Positions 54,871 through 63,474 of a DNA stretch of 64,000 bases are shown here, piece by piece; position 1 is the first letter of the stretch; every line of letters starts with the position of its first letter. The stretch is from NCBI GenBank assembly GCA_005116745.1, contig SWDS01000007.1:128587-192586 (forward strand). Direction: 5' to 3'. This DNA is from Nitrospira sp. GTDB lineage: Bacteria > Nitrospirota > Nitrospiria > Nitrospirales > Nitrospiraceae. The notes beneath the pieces are model-generated. The model did no database searches. It had not been told where the DNA came from and saw nothing but the letters and a program-made list of their open reading frames with translations. Position numbers and translations under genes: made by a program.

Positions 54871-55599
54871 CTAGCCGCCGAGGGTGTCGAGGGTTTCCTT
54901 GAGGCTCTTCCGAATGCACGTGAAGATGGGGGTATCCCGCAGCGTATAGCGTGAGCCCTCTGTCTCCCGTAGCGCCATCACTAAGTCCAGAAAATCCTCC
55001 GGCTTGTCGCTTTCAAACGCTACGACCCATTCCTGATCGTCCAACCCAAACGAATATGTCGTGTTCAGCTTCACGGAGGGGAATCGATGTCCCACTTCGA
55101 TGTGCTCGTCCATCATGCCTTGCCGTGCCGCCTTCGTCAGCAAAAACCATTCCCTGGTCTTCAAAAACGGATAGACGAAGATGTACTTGCTTTTCCCTGG
55201 GACCACCGTCAATCGTTTGCCTTCCTGGCCTGCATGCGAGTGATGATCGACGTACACGGATCGTTTGGTGATCGCCAGATAGGAGTAGGGGGTCGTGAGG
55301 TACTGCCCTAAGCCGGAGGCCAGCATTTTGGTCGTCATGTCCTGGAACAGGTCGAGATCATAGCTGATACGCCAGAGCATGAAGTCGCAGTCGCCGCGAA
55401 TACCGATGGTCGAATAGGGGACCAGGAGGACTTGTCCGTTATACTCCTCCACCGCGCGGAGGAATTCCTGCTTGCCCTGCGTCCGCACATCTTCTGGCAA
55501 CCGCCGCCAAGCGGGATCGACTTTATAGAATGCAAAGTTGACGTACTGACGTCGAGGGGCCGCCGGGGTAGAGGGTGTTTCAGGGGTCGACATTACCAA
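54871..55599 (-). CDS. Chlorite dismutase / HemQ family heme protein
   Basis: A 242-residue member of the Cld/HemQ ferredoxin-like heme fold: RQYVNFAFYKVDPAWRRLP, PYSYLAITKRSVYVDHHSH, KSKYIFVYPFLKTREWFLL, MDEHIEVGHRFPSVKLNTTY and FGLDDQEWVVAFES. The proximal His is likely in DEHIE. In true Cld the distal Arg precedes xLYHSTG; here the position is Leu (VKLNTTYSFG), so chlorite decomposition is unlikely. HemQ-type coproheme decarboxylase activity is more plausible, although the HemQ catalytic Tyr also appears replaced. It is followed by a strong terminator. Confidence 0.85.
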   Translation of the reverse strand: MVMSTPETPSTPAAPRRQYVNFAFYKVDPAWRRLPEDVRTQGKQEFLRAVEEYNGQVLLVPYSTIGIRGDCDFMLWRISYDLDLFQDMTTKMLASGLGQYLTTPYSYLAITKRSVYVDHHSHAGQEGKRLTVVPGKSKYIFVYPFLKTREWFLLTKAARQGMMDEHIEVGHRFPSVKLNTTYSFGLDDQEWVVAFESDKPEDFLDLVMALRETEGSRYTLRDTPIFTCIRKSLKETLDTLGG

Positions 55600-55812
55600 A
55601 CTCCTTTAGTATCAAGTAGCATCAATAGAGGAGCGCCTCTCCTCAAGTCTTCTTCGTTTAGCACTTCCCCTTCTGTCTTGTCAACGGGAGGCCAGACCCG
55701 AACTGTTCGTTGACAGGATGCCGAGCTTCTGGTACTGGCAACCGCATGCAATCAGTGGAGCGGTTCGCGTTGTGATCAACCCGGCTCAGATGGAATAGAC
55801 TGCGTATCGCGT

Positions 55813-57102
55813 ATGGCAACAGCGTCGCCGCATAGGTATCTCGCAGAAACAATCGCCATTGGGTCAGAACTGCTGGTGGGTGGACGGACCGACAGCAATT
55901 CTCTGCTCATTGCAGACGCACTGGCCACGATCGGTGTTGAAGTCAGGTTCAAAACCATCGTCGGAGATGATCAGTCGGACATTGCCGGGGTCCTGACGAC
56001 AGCTTGTCGTCGGGCAGGAATTGTAATTATGACGGGGGGCTTGGGTCCGACGGTTGATGATTGCACCAGGGAAGCCGTCGCGTTGGTCACGGGCTTTCGA
56101 TTGGCTCGCCGCAAGGAAGCCTTCGAGAACATGAGGGCCAGGTTGGCTCAATGGGGGCGAACACCCAATAAGGGGCAATTACGACAAGCGTTGATTCCGT
56201 CCAAGGCGACCGTGTTGCCGAATCCAGTTGGGTCGGCCCCGGGGTTTGCGATCACCTGGCGGGGGACTCACATGATCGCGCTGCCTGGTGTTCCCAGCGA
56301 AATGAAAGCCATGACGGAGCAATCGGTTATTCCACTATTGGCCGCTCAATTTGACCGATCGGCGCAAGCGCGTCCCTCTCCCATCTCACGATTGATCTTT
56401 CATACCTGGGGATTACCGGAGTCTGATGTGGATGCCAAGTTGAAGGGATTGATTCCCAAACGGACGCCGATTGCCCTGGGGCTGCTGGCCTCGCCGACAG
56501 GCGTACTGGTGTCGCTGACGACCAAGGCTCATCGATCGATCAAGGAAGCCGTGCTTCAGTCATTGGCGGAAGGGGTTCGTACGAGGTTGCGTGAGTGGAT
56601 TTATGCCGAAGGACAGGAGACGTTGGAGGAAGTCGTCGGTCGTATGCTCAGACAACAGAAACTCACCGTTGCCGTAGCTGAATCGTGCACGGGAGGATTG
56701 ATCGGACATCGACTGACACAGGTGCCGGGATCATCCGCCTATGTCGACCGTGGGGCGCTCTGCTATAGTAATCGATCCAAAACAGAGATGCTCGGAGTGT
56801 CAGCGGGTCTTTTTGCGCAGCATGGGGCAGTCAGTCGGGAAGTCGCGGCGGCGATGGCGCGAGGGATGAGGGAACGGGCAGGAGTGTCCGTGGCCGTGAG
56901 TGTCACGGGTATCGCGGGACCTGGCGGTGGGACTGACACAAAACCAGTCGGACTGGTCTATATCGGACTCGACGGAGGCAAGGGCGATACCGTGATAAAG
57001 GAGTGTCGATTCCACGGAGACCGGTTTGTGATTAAACAGCGGGCTGCACAGGCAGCGCTCGATCTGCTTCGTCGTTGGCTGATTGGAAGGGGAGAAGTAT
57101 GA
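55813..57102 (+). CDS. cinA: CinA-like nucleotide-processing protein
   Basis: A 429-residue bifunctional protein. The N-terminal MoCF-like domain (AIGSELLVGGRTDSNSLLIA, MTGGLGPTVDDCTREAVA) acts as ADP-ribose pyrophosphatase in homologues. The C-terminal PncC domain (VAESCTGGLIGHRLTQVPGS, SVTGIAGPGGGTDTKPVG) is an NMN deamidase of pyridine nucleotide salvage. Its stop overlaps thpR as ATGA, a frequent association. Confidence 0.93.
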   Translation: MATASPHRYLAETIAIGSELLVGGRTDSNSLLIADALATIGVEVRFKTIVGDDQSDIAGVLTTACRRAGIVIMTGGLGPTVDDCTREAVALVTGFRLARRKEAFENMRARLAQWGRTPNKGQLRQALIPSKATVLPNPVGSAPGFAITWRGTHMIALPGVPSEMKAMTEQSVIPLLAAQFDRSAQARPSPISRLIFHTWGLPESDVDAKLKGLIPKRTPIALGLLASPTGVLVSLTTKAHRSIKEAVLQSLAEGVRTRLREWIYAEGQETLEEVVGRMLRQQKLTVAVAESCTGGLIGHRLTQVPGSSAYVDRGALCYSNRSKTEMLGVSAGLFAQHGAVSREVAAAMARGMRERAGVSVAVSVTGIAGPGGGTDTKPVGLVYIGLDGGKGDTVIKECRFHGDRFVIKQRAAQAALDLLRRWLIGRGEV

Positions 57103-57698
57103 TCCGGACCTTTTTAGCCGTCGAGGTCAGTGACGAGGTCCGTACCGCGATCTCCCAGGCACAGCACGATCTCAAGGAACGGCTCGGCGCCGATTCTTCT
57201 AAGGAGATCCGCATCACCTGGGGACAAGCAAATTCGTTTCATCTCACACTGAGGTTTCTCGGAGAGACGGAGAAGCACCTCATCGACCAACTCCGTGAAA
57301 CGATGGCGCGTGTCAGGCGGTCTCATCCGACCATTCAGATCCCGATCGATCGGCTCCAGGCCTTCCCAAGTTTCGAGAAACCGCGGGTACTGTGGGTCGG
57401 TCCATCTGAAGCGTGGCTTAAAAGTGAACCAGCCAAGCGGTTGGCGGCGTTGCATCGGGAGATAGAATCTTGCTGCCACTCGTTTGGTGTTCCAGCAGAC
57501 GAGAAGCCCTTCAACCCACATCTGACACTGGCGAGGATCAAACTCGGTGAACGACAGGTCGGGGAGCTGCTCGCCACAAGTGGCGTCTGTGAGCAGGCAC
57601 TGCCATTAGGGTCGATGACAGTTGGGCCGATTGTGCTGATGAAAAGCCATTTGCGTCCAACTGGCCCCGTCTATACGAAACTCTGGGAAGTGGTGTGA
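57099..57698 (+). CDS. thpR: RNA 2',3'-cyclic phosphodiesterase ThpR
   Basis: A 199-residue 2H phosphoesterase. The two HxTx motifs are HLTLRFLG near residue 48 and HLTLARIK near residue 145. It opens 2',3'-cyclic phosphates and shows RNA-ligase-like activity in vitro. The start at 57099 overlaps the cinA stop; the frame to 57075 is only a shadow extension. Confidence 0.93.
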   Translation: MIRTFLAVEVSDEVRTAISQAQHDLKERLGADSSKEIRITWGQANSFHLTLRFLGETEKHLIDQLRETMARVRRSHPTIQIPIDRLQAFPSFEKPRVLWVGPSEAWLKSEPAKRLAALHREIESCCHSFGVPADEKPFNPHLTLARIKLGERQVGELLATSGVCEQALPLGSMTVGPIVLMKSHLRPTGPVYTKLWEVV

Positions 57699-57745
57699 GG
57701 GGGCAGACCATGTTGTTTGGAGGATCGAAAACAGCCAGATGAACA

Positions 57746-58285
57746 TCATGGTTCGAGGAGCGGGATCAGTGCCGTGTGGCCTTGCGTCTGGGCGAAATCT
57801 ACCGGACGCTCTCCGGATGTCATTCTGGCATGCTTGGTCGCTCCATGCTGAAGCAGGAGGGTGATGAGCTCCTGATCGCCTCGATAGGCCGCCACATGCA
57901 AGAGTGTGACGTCCCCGATTCCTGCCCTGGTGTTCGCATCCGCTCCGTTCTTCAATAAGAGAGCCACCACCTCCCGCTGTCCTTCTTGTGCCGCGATGAA
58001 GATCGGGGTGACACCATCCTGCCTCATGGGATTCATGGCTGCTCCTCGTTCCAGTAGGAGCGCCACCACGTTCCGATGTCCATTCTTTGCTGCCAGGAAG
58101 AGCGGGGTCACGCCGCGCCCATCGGCCGCCTGAGCGCTAATACCTTGTCCAAGGAAAGTCTGTACTCGCAGCAGATTGCCCTCCGCGGCGGCCATTCGCA
58201 GCTTCTCCTCCGGCGCTGTCATGCAACTGCTTAACAGCACCAGTGGATAGAGGCCGAGTGCCCAGTGCGAGGCAACCGGCGTCAT
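57746..58285 (-). CDS. Ankyrin-repeat lipoprotein
   Basis: A 179-residue protein from ATG 58285 (AAAGGAGA upstream) with an N-terminal signal ending in a lipobox-like LLSSC. About four to five ankyrin units follow, each near 33 residues, with the TPLFLAAKNGHRNVVALLL pattern, the second and third being clearest. It is likely a periplasmic or membrane-bound protein-binding scaffold. It is a paralogue of the larger gene at 58498 on the same strand, 212 bases away. Confidence 0.88.
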   Translation of the reverse strand: MTPVASHWALGLYPLVLLSSCMTAPEEKLRMAAAEGNLLRVQTFLGQGISAQAADGRGVTPLFLAAKNGHRNVVALLLERGAAMNPMRQDGVTPIFIAAQEGQREVVALLLKNGADANTRAGIGDVTLLHVAAYRGDQELITLLLQHGATKHARMTSGERPVDFAQTQGHTALIPLLEP

Positions 58286-58497
58286 CCTATCGTCTCCTTT
58301 TTCTGTTGCCACAATTGACGAGTGTTGCGCCGAAGGCTGTTCGTGGTTGTCATGGCGTGTTCCGTTACACTGCCGAAACTTCACAGATTAACAGTGAGGT
58401 GAACTCTCGTTCTTTGGTAGACAATGGCTCTTCAATTGGGCTGATCTGGTTGGGATCCGTTGTCGTGTGTTCGAGAGGAAGGACATCGACGCAGCTC

Positions 58498-59724
58498 CTA
58501 CGGTTTCAGGAGAGGAAAGAGTACGCGGTGGCTTTGTTCGCGAGCGATGTCAATCGGACGTTCACCAGATAATGTTTTTGCCCGTTTCTTCCCTCCCTGC
58601 TTGAGCAAAAGCTTCACGACTTCCAGATTGCCCTGATAGGCTCCCACGTGCAACGGGGTTTTGCCGTCTGCCGTCTGTGCGTTCACGTCTGCTCCTTTTT
58701 TCAGGAGGAGTGTCACCATGTCTCGATGGCCTGCCGCCACCGCAATGTGGAGTGGTGTGGCACCATCAGGTGCTGGCTGGTTGACTAGCGCACCCTGGGT
58801 GAGTAACAGAGCGACCACGTCCCGATGGTCATTTTGTGTGGCGAGCAAGAGCGGTGTGGCATGGTTTCGTGCTTTCCGATTGATCGCCGCGCCTTGCTTC
58901 AGGAGGAGCGCGACGATTTCTCGATGACCGTTTTGTGCAGCGACATGAAGCGGGGTCACACCATTGTGGACGGCTTGGGTCACGAGAGCGCTTTTTTCGA
59001 GTAACAGCCTCGCAACGTCGAGATGACCGTTCTGTGCGGCGACAAGCAGTGGTGTTGCCCCATCTGTCATGGTCTGGTTCACGACTGCGCCTGCATTCAC
59101 GAGGAGCGACACGGTTGCGACATGACCATGCTGGGCTGCGACGAAGAGTGGCGTCGAGCCATCAGGCAAGGTCAGATTCACGGCGGCTCCCTGTCGAATC
59201 AGCAGCTCGACCACATCGTGATGGCCTTTCTGTGCGGCCATGAACAGTGCCGTGACCCCGTCTTCCGCAACGTGATTCGCATCGGCTTTGTGTTGGAGTA
59301 AAAGCGCCACGATCTCTCGATGGCCGTTCTGTGCGGCGATGAACAGTGGCGTCACACCGATGTTGGTGGCCTGATTCACCGCTGCCCCGTTATTCAGCAA
59401 GAGCGCGGCCACTGCCGAATGACCATTCTGTGCCGCAATGTAGAGCGGGGTGGCTCCGTCGCTGGTGGCGCGATTGACCGGAGCGGATTTGCGCAGCAAG
59501 AGCGTGACCACGTCGCGATACCCATTCCAGGCTGCGGCATGCAGCGCGGTCGTCCCCTGCTCATTAGCAGCTTGGACGTTCGCTCCTTCGTCAAACAGGG
59601 TCTTGATCTGGGTGAGATTGCCATCTCTTGCGGCGATCAGAAGTTTCTCATCTACGGGGCGCATGGCCAGGAGCAGCGGCAGCAGGGCACAGAGGACGCA
59701 GAGTCTTATCCATCGCGAGATCAT
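58498..59724 (-). CDS. Exported ankyrin-repeat protein
   Basis: A 408-residue protein with a signal peptide (IRLCVLCALLPLLLAM) and about eleven ankyrin units from residue 20 to the end, each 33 residues long (DGATPLYIAAQNGHSAVAAL type). DNA identity between repeats is high enough to suggest recent unit duplication. The start is ATG 59724 with GGAGACTGAC upstream. It probably binds proteins in the periplasm. Antisense open frames across it are by-products of repeat structure and not genes. Confidence 0.92.
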   Translation of the reverse strand: MISRWIRLCVLCALLPLLLAMRPVDEKLLIAARDGNLTQIKTLFDEGANVQAANEQGTTALHAAAWNGYRDVVTLLLRKSAPVNRATSDGATPLYIAAQNGHSAVAALLLNNGAAVNQATNIGVTPLFIAAQNGHREIVALLLQHKADANHVAEDGVTALFMAAQKGHHDVVELLIRQGAAVNLTLPDGSTPLFVAAQHGHVATVSLLVNAGAVVNQTMTDGATPLLVAAQNGHLDVARLLLEKSALVTQAVHNGVTPLHVAAQNGHREIVALLLKQGAAINRKARNHATPLLLATQNDHRDVVALLLTQGALVNQPAPDGATPLHIAVAAGHRDMVTLLLKKGADVNAQTADGKTPLHVGAYQGNLEVVKLLLKQGGKKRAKTLSGERPIDIAREQSHRVLFPLLKP

Positions 59725-59859
59725 GTCAGTCTCCAATTTGGTGCGAGTAGGTGCCGGGGATTATGAACCGATCCAATGGCGTCCTTCCAGTCTTTCATGC
59801 CATTGCGGAGAGCCTGGCACGCCGATACACAAACTAGGTTCCATGGAAGTGACTGGGTG

Positions 59860-60930
59860 TTATCCGGCCAATGCCGGGTAGTCGCTGTAACCGTCTGAGC
59901 CGCCTCCGTAGAGGCGATCGTAGTTGACGTCGTTGAGTGGAGCCTGTTTGGCAAAGCGTTCGACCAGATCTGGATTCGCAATGTACGGCCGTCCGTAGAC
60001 AATCGCATCAGCTGCTCCACTTGCAATCGTCGATTCGCCGGTCTCACGGGTATAGCTTCCGTTGGTCATCAATGCCCCCTGGAAATGTTTGCGGGCGATT
60101 GCCAAGATGGCTCGCTCTTCAGGCAATGCGTGGTTCTCGTGCCGAATTTCCAGAAACGCGATCGCACGCCGATTTAATTCCTGTGCGACATAGGTCACCA
60201 GAGCTTCGGGCTGGCTATCCCCCATATCATTGAAAGGGACCAGCGGTGATATGCGCACGGCGACACGTCCGGCGCCCCAGACGCCGATGGCGGCATCAGT
60301 TACCTCCAGCAGGAATCGAGCACGGTTGGGAACAGAGCCTCCGTAGGCATCCGTGCGCGCATTCACGCCGTCGCGCAGAAAGTTATCGATCAGATAGCCG
60401 TGCGCACCATGGATTTGCACCCCATCAAATCCGGCCAGCTGTGCGTTCTGCGCGGCAGATTTGAACATCTCCACATAGCGTGGGATTTCGTCAGTGCGGA
60501 GCGCCCGAGGGATTTCGTAGGGCTTGGCACCCTGCGGGGTATGGGTCGTTTCATTGCGGATCGCCTTGGCACTGCTCGAAACTGGCTGCTCACCCTCATT
60601 CAACAGCGAATGCGCGGCACGGCCTGGATGCCAAATCTGCATGAAGATCCGGCCACCCTTGGCATGTACCGTATCTGTCACGCGTCTCCAACCGGCTACG
60701 TGCGCGGGGCTGTAAATCCCGCCCTCCCCCATGAAGGCGCAGGCGTGGGCATCGACCATCGTGCATTCCGTCATGATGAGTCCGCTCGACGCGCGTTGGG
60801 AGTAATAGTCCATCATCATGTCGTTGGGAATGTGGGTGGCCCCGGCCCGCACACGGGTGAGGGGAGCCATGACGATGCGGTTGGGCAAGAGGATGTCTCC
60901 AACTTGGAGCGGGGTAAACAATGTGGGCAT
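59860..60930 (-). CDS. Old Yellow Enzyme family alkene reductase
   Basis: A 356-residue FMN TIM-barrel enzyme. PNRIVMAPLTRVRAG starts the barrel, FMQIWHPGRAAHSLLN and GFDGVQIHGAHGYLIDNFLR carry the FMN- and substrate-binding residues (His-Gly-Ala-His), and GRPYIANPDLVERF is near the end. Reduces activated C=C bonds with NAD(P)H (N-ethylmaleimide reductase-like). It is separated from the ankyrin gene by 136 bases. Confidence 0.92.
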   Translation of the reverse strand: MPTLFTPLQVGDILLPNRIVMAPLTRVRAGATHIPNDMMMDYYSQRASSGLIMTECTMVDAHACAFMGEGGIYSPAHVAGWRRVTDTVHAKGGRIFMQIWHPGRAAHSLLNEGEQPVSSSAKAIRNETTHTPQGAKPYEIPRALRTDEIPRYVEMFKSAAQNAQLAGFDGVQIHGAHGYLIDNFLRDGVNARTDAYGGSVPNRARFLLEVTDAAIGVWGAGRVAVRISPLVPFNDMGDSQPEALVTYVAQELNRRAIAFLEIRHENHALPEERAILAIARKHFQGALMTNGSYTRETGESTIASGAADAIVYGRPYIANPDLVERFAKQAPLNDVNYDRLYGGGSDGYSDYPALAG

Positions 60931-61010
60931 GGGTGGTCCTTTGCGTAACGGGTGAATCGTGAGTGGGAGAACTTATAAGTGAGATGGTGGGGGAGTCAAG
61001 GCACGAATCG

Positions 61011-61265
61011 CTATTCTTGGAGCCTTCGGCGAAGCCGATCCGTCAGCTCTTCATACACAGATCGACGGTGACCCACGGCCATCAGGCGAATGATTCGTCT
61101 CTTCTGATCAACGCCATAGACGATGCGAAACCGGCGAACGCGATATTTCCGTAGTCCGTCCAGCTCACGTTTGAGCGGCTCTCCACATTCGGGATCAGCT
61201 GCAATGGCACGAATGGCTGACTTGGAGGAGATGTGGTCGTCCGTCAGTAGAGAATACTGCGGCAT
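61011..61265 (-). CDS. RelE/ParE-type toxin, short N-terminus
   Basis: An 84-residue protein whose C-terminal two thirds match RelE/ParE toxins: CGEPLKRELDGLRKYRVRRF, then RIVYGVDQKRRIIRLMAVGH and RRSVYEEL. The first ~25 residues before this core are shorter than usual and unlike the family, so an upstream deletion or a frameshift at about 61230-61260 is possible. No adjacent antitoxin on its 5' side is visible apart from the pair at 61283-61734. Confidence 0.72.
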   Translation of the reverse strand: MPQYSLLTDDHISSKSAIRAIAADPECGEPLKRELDGLRKYRVRRFRIVYGVDQKRRIIRLMAVGHRRSVYEELTDRLRRRLQE

Positions 61266-61282
61266 CGCATGGCGAAGTGGAG

Positions 61283-61537
61283 CTAGCGGATGAGCTTATC
61301 GTATTCTGAGTGCGTGCCGATCCAGAACCAGACGATTCCATCCGCTGCCGCGACTCCGACCGCTCGATAATGAAGCCCGACGCGAGCAGACCAGAAGCGC
61401 CCCACCATCTTGAAATGCAAGGACGGATGCTGCGGGTTGGCTTTGAGAAGCTCAAATGCTTTATCGGCTTGTTCACGGATTGGGGCGGGGAGTGTGTTGT
61501 AGCAGGACCAAAAATCGGGAGAAGCGTGGTGGTTCAA
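61283..61537 (-). CDS. ParE-like toxin protein of a type II system
   Basis: An 84-residue protein (FWSCYNTLPAPIREQADKAF, HPSLHFKMVGRFWSARVGLH, IVWFWIGTHSEYDKLI), the layout of the ParE-like toxin family linked to small helical antitoxins. It overlaps the upstream small gene by 4 bases. Its chemistry (gyrase poison or mRNA cleavage) cannot be told. Confidence 0.75.
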   Translation of the reverse strand: MNHHASPDFWSCYNTLPAPIREQADKAFELLKANPQHPSLHFKMVGRFWSARVGLHYRAVGVAAADGIVWFWIGTHSEYDKLIR

Positions 61538-61734
61538 CGTTTAGTCGATTGGCCGGAGGTGTGAGCACGAAGCGCCTTGTCGGCCATCCCATCAAGCCTG
61601 CCGGCCTTCACGTCGGCTTCGAACTGACGGTCCCATGCCTCGGCATCAAACGCGGTGTACCAGGAGCGGAATGCTGCGAGTTCAGCGGGGGAAAGCTCTT
61701 CAATCTGTTGTTCGATCGCTTCAACTTTGCTCAT
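61534..61734 (-). CDS. Putative antitoxin paired with the ParE-like toxin
   Basis: A 66-residue, acidic, helical protein ([20 protein letters not shown], then [20 protein letters not shown]). It is the usual kind of antitoxin that precedes this toxin type, and it overlaps the toxin start by 4 bases. AGGGTGAT precedes the ATG at 61734. Confidence 0.75.
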   Translation of the reverse strand: MSKVEAIEQQIEELSPAELAAFRSWYTAFDAEAWDRQFEADVKAGRLDGMADKALRAHTSGQSTKR

Positions 61735-62183
61735 ACATCACCCTGGTGCCAAGTATACCAACGTCAGGAGCAGGTGTCAGCTACTTCAGGTTACAGTGTC
61801 ATGCGCAGGGGACGAACAGCCGGAGCATTTTCAGCTACATCATGCACAATATTCGTTTTACACATACCTCCTTGAAAGCGGCTCTGACATTCGAACGGTT
61901 CAGGCGTTGTTAGGCCATCGCGATGTCACAACGACGATGATCTATACGCATGTCCTTCATCGAGGGCTGTCCGGTGTCCGCAGTCGGTTGGATGGGATGT
62001 GAACCCAATACGGGAAGAATGTTATGTAGATCCGTATAAGACCCCGTGATAAATGGGCCCGTAGCCGCAATTCATTGAACGAGTGTGGATTATGGCGTAT
62101 TGTTCGCGAACGGTCGCTGCGTGTTATACGGACAGGAACCGGTCGATCCGGTTCTTATGCGGATCGGCCTAAACATAAACATA
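61735..62183. other. Region between toxin-antitoxin genes and cassette
   Basis: It holds the decayed integrase fragment (61840-62002) and a perfect GAACCGG-TCGAT-CCGGTTC hairpin (near 62138-62156) shortly before the cassette. If an integron attI exists here, it is in the 62003-62190 stretch. No other gene is supported. Confidence 0.5.
61840..62002 (+). pseudogene. Integron-type tyrosine integrase, C-terminal fragment
   Basis: The end of a tyrosine recombinase is readable: [32 protein letters not shown], then [14 protein letters not shown]. The TxIYTHV Tyr and the HVLxRGxxGVRSPLD-like tail are characteristic of integron integrases (IntI) and close relatives. The catalytic HxxR of box II reads HHAQY, so the Arg is replaced. 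Upstream parts of the gene are missing. It points the same way as the cassette that follows. Confidence 0.6.
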
Positions 62184-62195
62184 GTTAGGCGTCAC
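62184..62195 (+). repeat. Core-site-like GTTAGGCGTCAC, left copy of 12-bp inverted repeat
   Basis: GTTAGGC fits the integron core site consensus GTTRRRY. The 12 bases are the exact reverse complement of 62904-62915 on the far side of the next gene. Confidence 0.65.
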
Positions 62196-62197
62196 AA

Positions 62198-62914
62198 ATG
62201 CAACTTCCCTACTCCGTCGGACTCAGTGAGCACGGCTCACGCATGCGAGCTGCTCATTCCACAATGTCCGCAGCTACCTTCGAGGCAGCATCAGGGGAAT
62301 TAACTGACATTCTTGAAGCTTATCGCCTAGTGATTGAGATCATTACATCAGCAGCGTCACGAACACAGGGGACCTACCAGCGCAGTAGCGCCGATACAGC
62401 TCAAATCGAGGGTGTTCTTTCCGGGTTCATCGTAGGTTTAACCCTAGTTGAATGCGCGATTCTCTCTGGCTATACGGCCCAGGCCGCCGCGTTAGTAAGA
62501 CAAGAACTAGAAGCAGTAGCGGCACTTGAAGAAATAAAAATAGGACGTCGCATCGACGGGAAGACTCCGAACATTCGCCACCTCCCGGACATTCCAGGGC
62601 GCGTCTACTCCGAACTCAGTGAACTGACTCACTTTTCTCGATCGTCGGCGCTTCGATTGGTCGGGCAATATAGGGGCGAGGACCCAGATGCGCCAGAGAA
62701 TACTGAACAGTGGCTACTATCTCCGCAGCATGTACCAAACACGACCAAGCAACTATTTGCGTTGCATACAGTACTTCTCTTGCATTTTGCGCTACATCAG
62801 TCAGCACACTACGCGTCGCTCCAAGGTACAACGTCAGCAGCCCAAGACGCACCAGAGTTTCAGCAAGCAGTCAAAATTCTTAAGCACGCTGGCGTCATCG
62901 AGAGTGACGCCTAA
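62198..62914 (+). CDS. Cassette-borne protein of unknown function
   Basis: A 238-residue, mostly helical protein. Start ATG 62198 follows the core site by only 2 bases past the repeat, and the TAA stop lies inside the second repeat (GCCTAAC), as in many integron cassettes. Segments such as YTAQAAALVRQELEAVAALE and PNIRHLPDIPGRVYSELSEL resemble hypothetical proteins of cassette type. No motif identifies activity. An alternative internal ATG would be at about 62243. Confidence 0.7.
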   Translation: MQLPYSVGLSEHGSRMRAAHSTMSAATFEAASGELTDILEAYRLVIEIITSAASRTQGTYQRSSADTAQIEGVLSGFIVGLTLVECAILSGYTAQAAALVRQELEAVAALEEIKIGRRIDGKTPNIRHLPDIPGRVYSELSELTHFSRSSALRLVGQYRGEDPDAPENTEQWLLSPQHVPNTTKQLFALHTVLLLHFALHQSAHYASLQGTTSAAQDAPEFQQAVKILKHAGVIESDA

Positions 62915-62930
62915 CCAAGCGCTCAAGCTG
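62904..62930 (+). repeat. attC-like 5' half site (GTGACGCCTAAC) with 12-bp inverted repeat
   Basis: GCCTAAC at 62909-62915 fits the inverse core site RYYYAAC, and CAAGCGCTCAAGC after it resembles the L-site stretch of integron attC sites. The matching 3' end (GTTRRRY after a palindromic loop) is not visible within 150 bases, so the attC is truncated. Confidence 0.6.
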
Positions 62931-63474
62931 AGGGGGAAAAATGGGGTCATTGCTTGATTTTACATCTGATTATCGCCTGGGATTGTTGTGGTGTAGGACA
63001 AAATATAGGGCCAGGCTGCATTTCTGATGAGTGACCCAATTAGAGATAGGGGTTAGCAATTTCGAGGATGATTGAAGGGGGCGGACCCCACTGATTTGTC
63101 CCAGACGATAGGTGGATTGATATGGGAAAGGGGTTTGCTGGTTGGCATAGGAACCTATGAGACATGGTCCCGTCGTCACGATTCATTGAGACAACAGCAT
63201 GGGCCATTGTTCACGAACCGCGCTCAGAAATTACACTCTGAGCCCAATGGTAATTGAATCCGCATTGGTCTCGGGTGTCCAGCGGTCATACAAAGACCCC
63301 GCCCCAGGTATTTCTTCGACCCATTTACTTCTTGAGCGCATGCGGCCAGGACGTAAAGAGCCGCCACGCGCCACAAAACGGTTCTGAGCTCGCCCGCTAT
63401 ATCCTAATCATGCCCTTGCGAGACCATGGCGAACCTGCTATTGTCTATACAACTGCAATACAGCAAGAGGTGCG
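62915..63474. other. Non-coding region between the cassette and the Phd/RelE module
   Basis: The first 15 bases belong to the attC-like site. The rest has no convincing gene. A promoter-like pair at 63416-63444 serves the antitoxin gene. Short ORFs in this stretch lack ribosome sites and family resemblance. Confidence 0.45.
63416..63444 (+). promoter_or_regulatory. Promoter candidate of the Phd/RelE module
   Basis: TTGCGA (63416-63421), 17 bases, TATTGT (63439-63444). The antitoxin ATG is 30 bases further on. Confidence 0.4.

Noticed and set aside
54629-54919. Minus frame with CEGCH, suggesting a c-type heme motif
   Set aside because: It overlaps the strong terminator and the end of the Cld-family gene, has no signal peptide and no ribosome site; the motif is likely chance.
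58661-59881. Several long antisense frames over the ankyrin genes
   Set aside because: They arise from the repeat structure and codon bias of the real genes on the other strand.
62915-63070. Complete attC site after the cassette
   Set aside because: Only the 5' half is present; no matching GTTRRRY core and palindrome follow within 150 bases.
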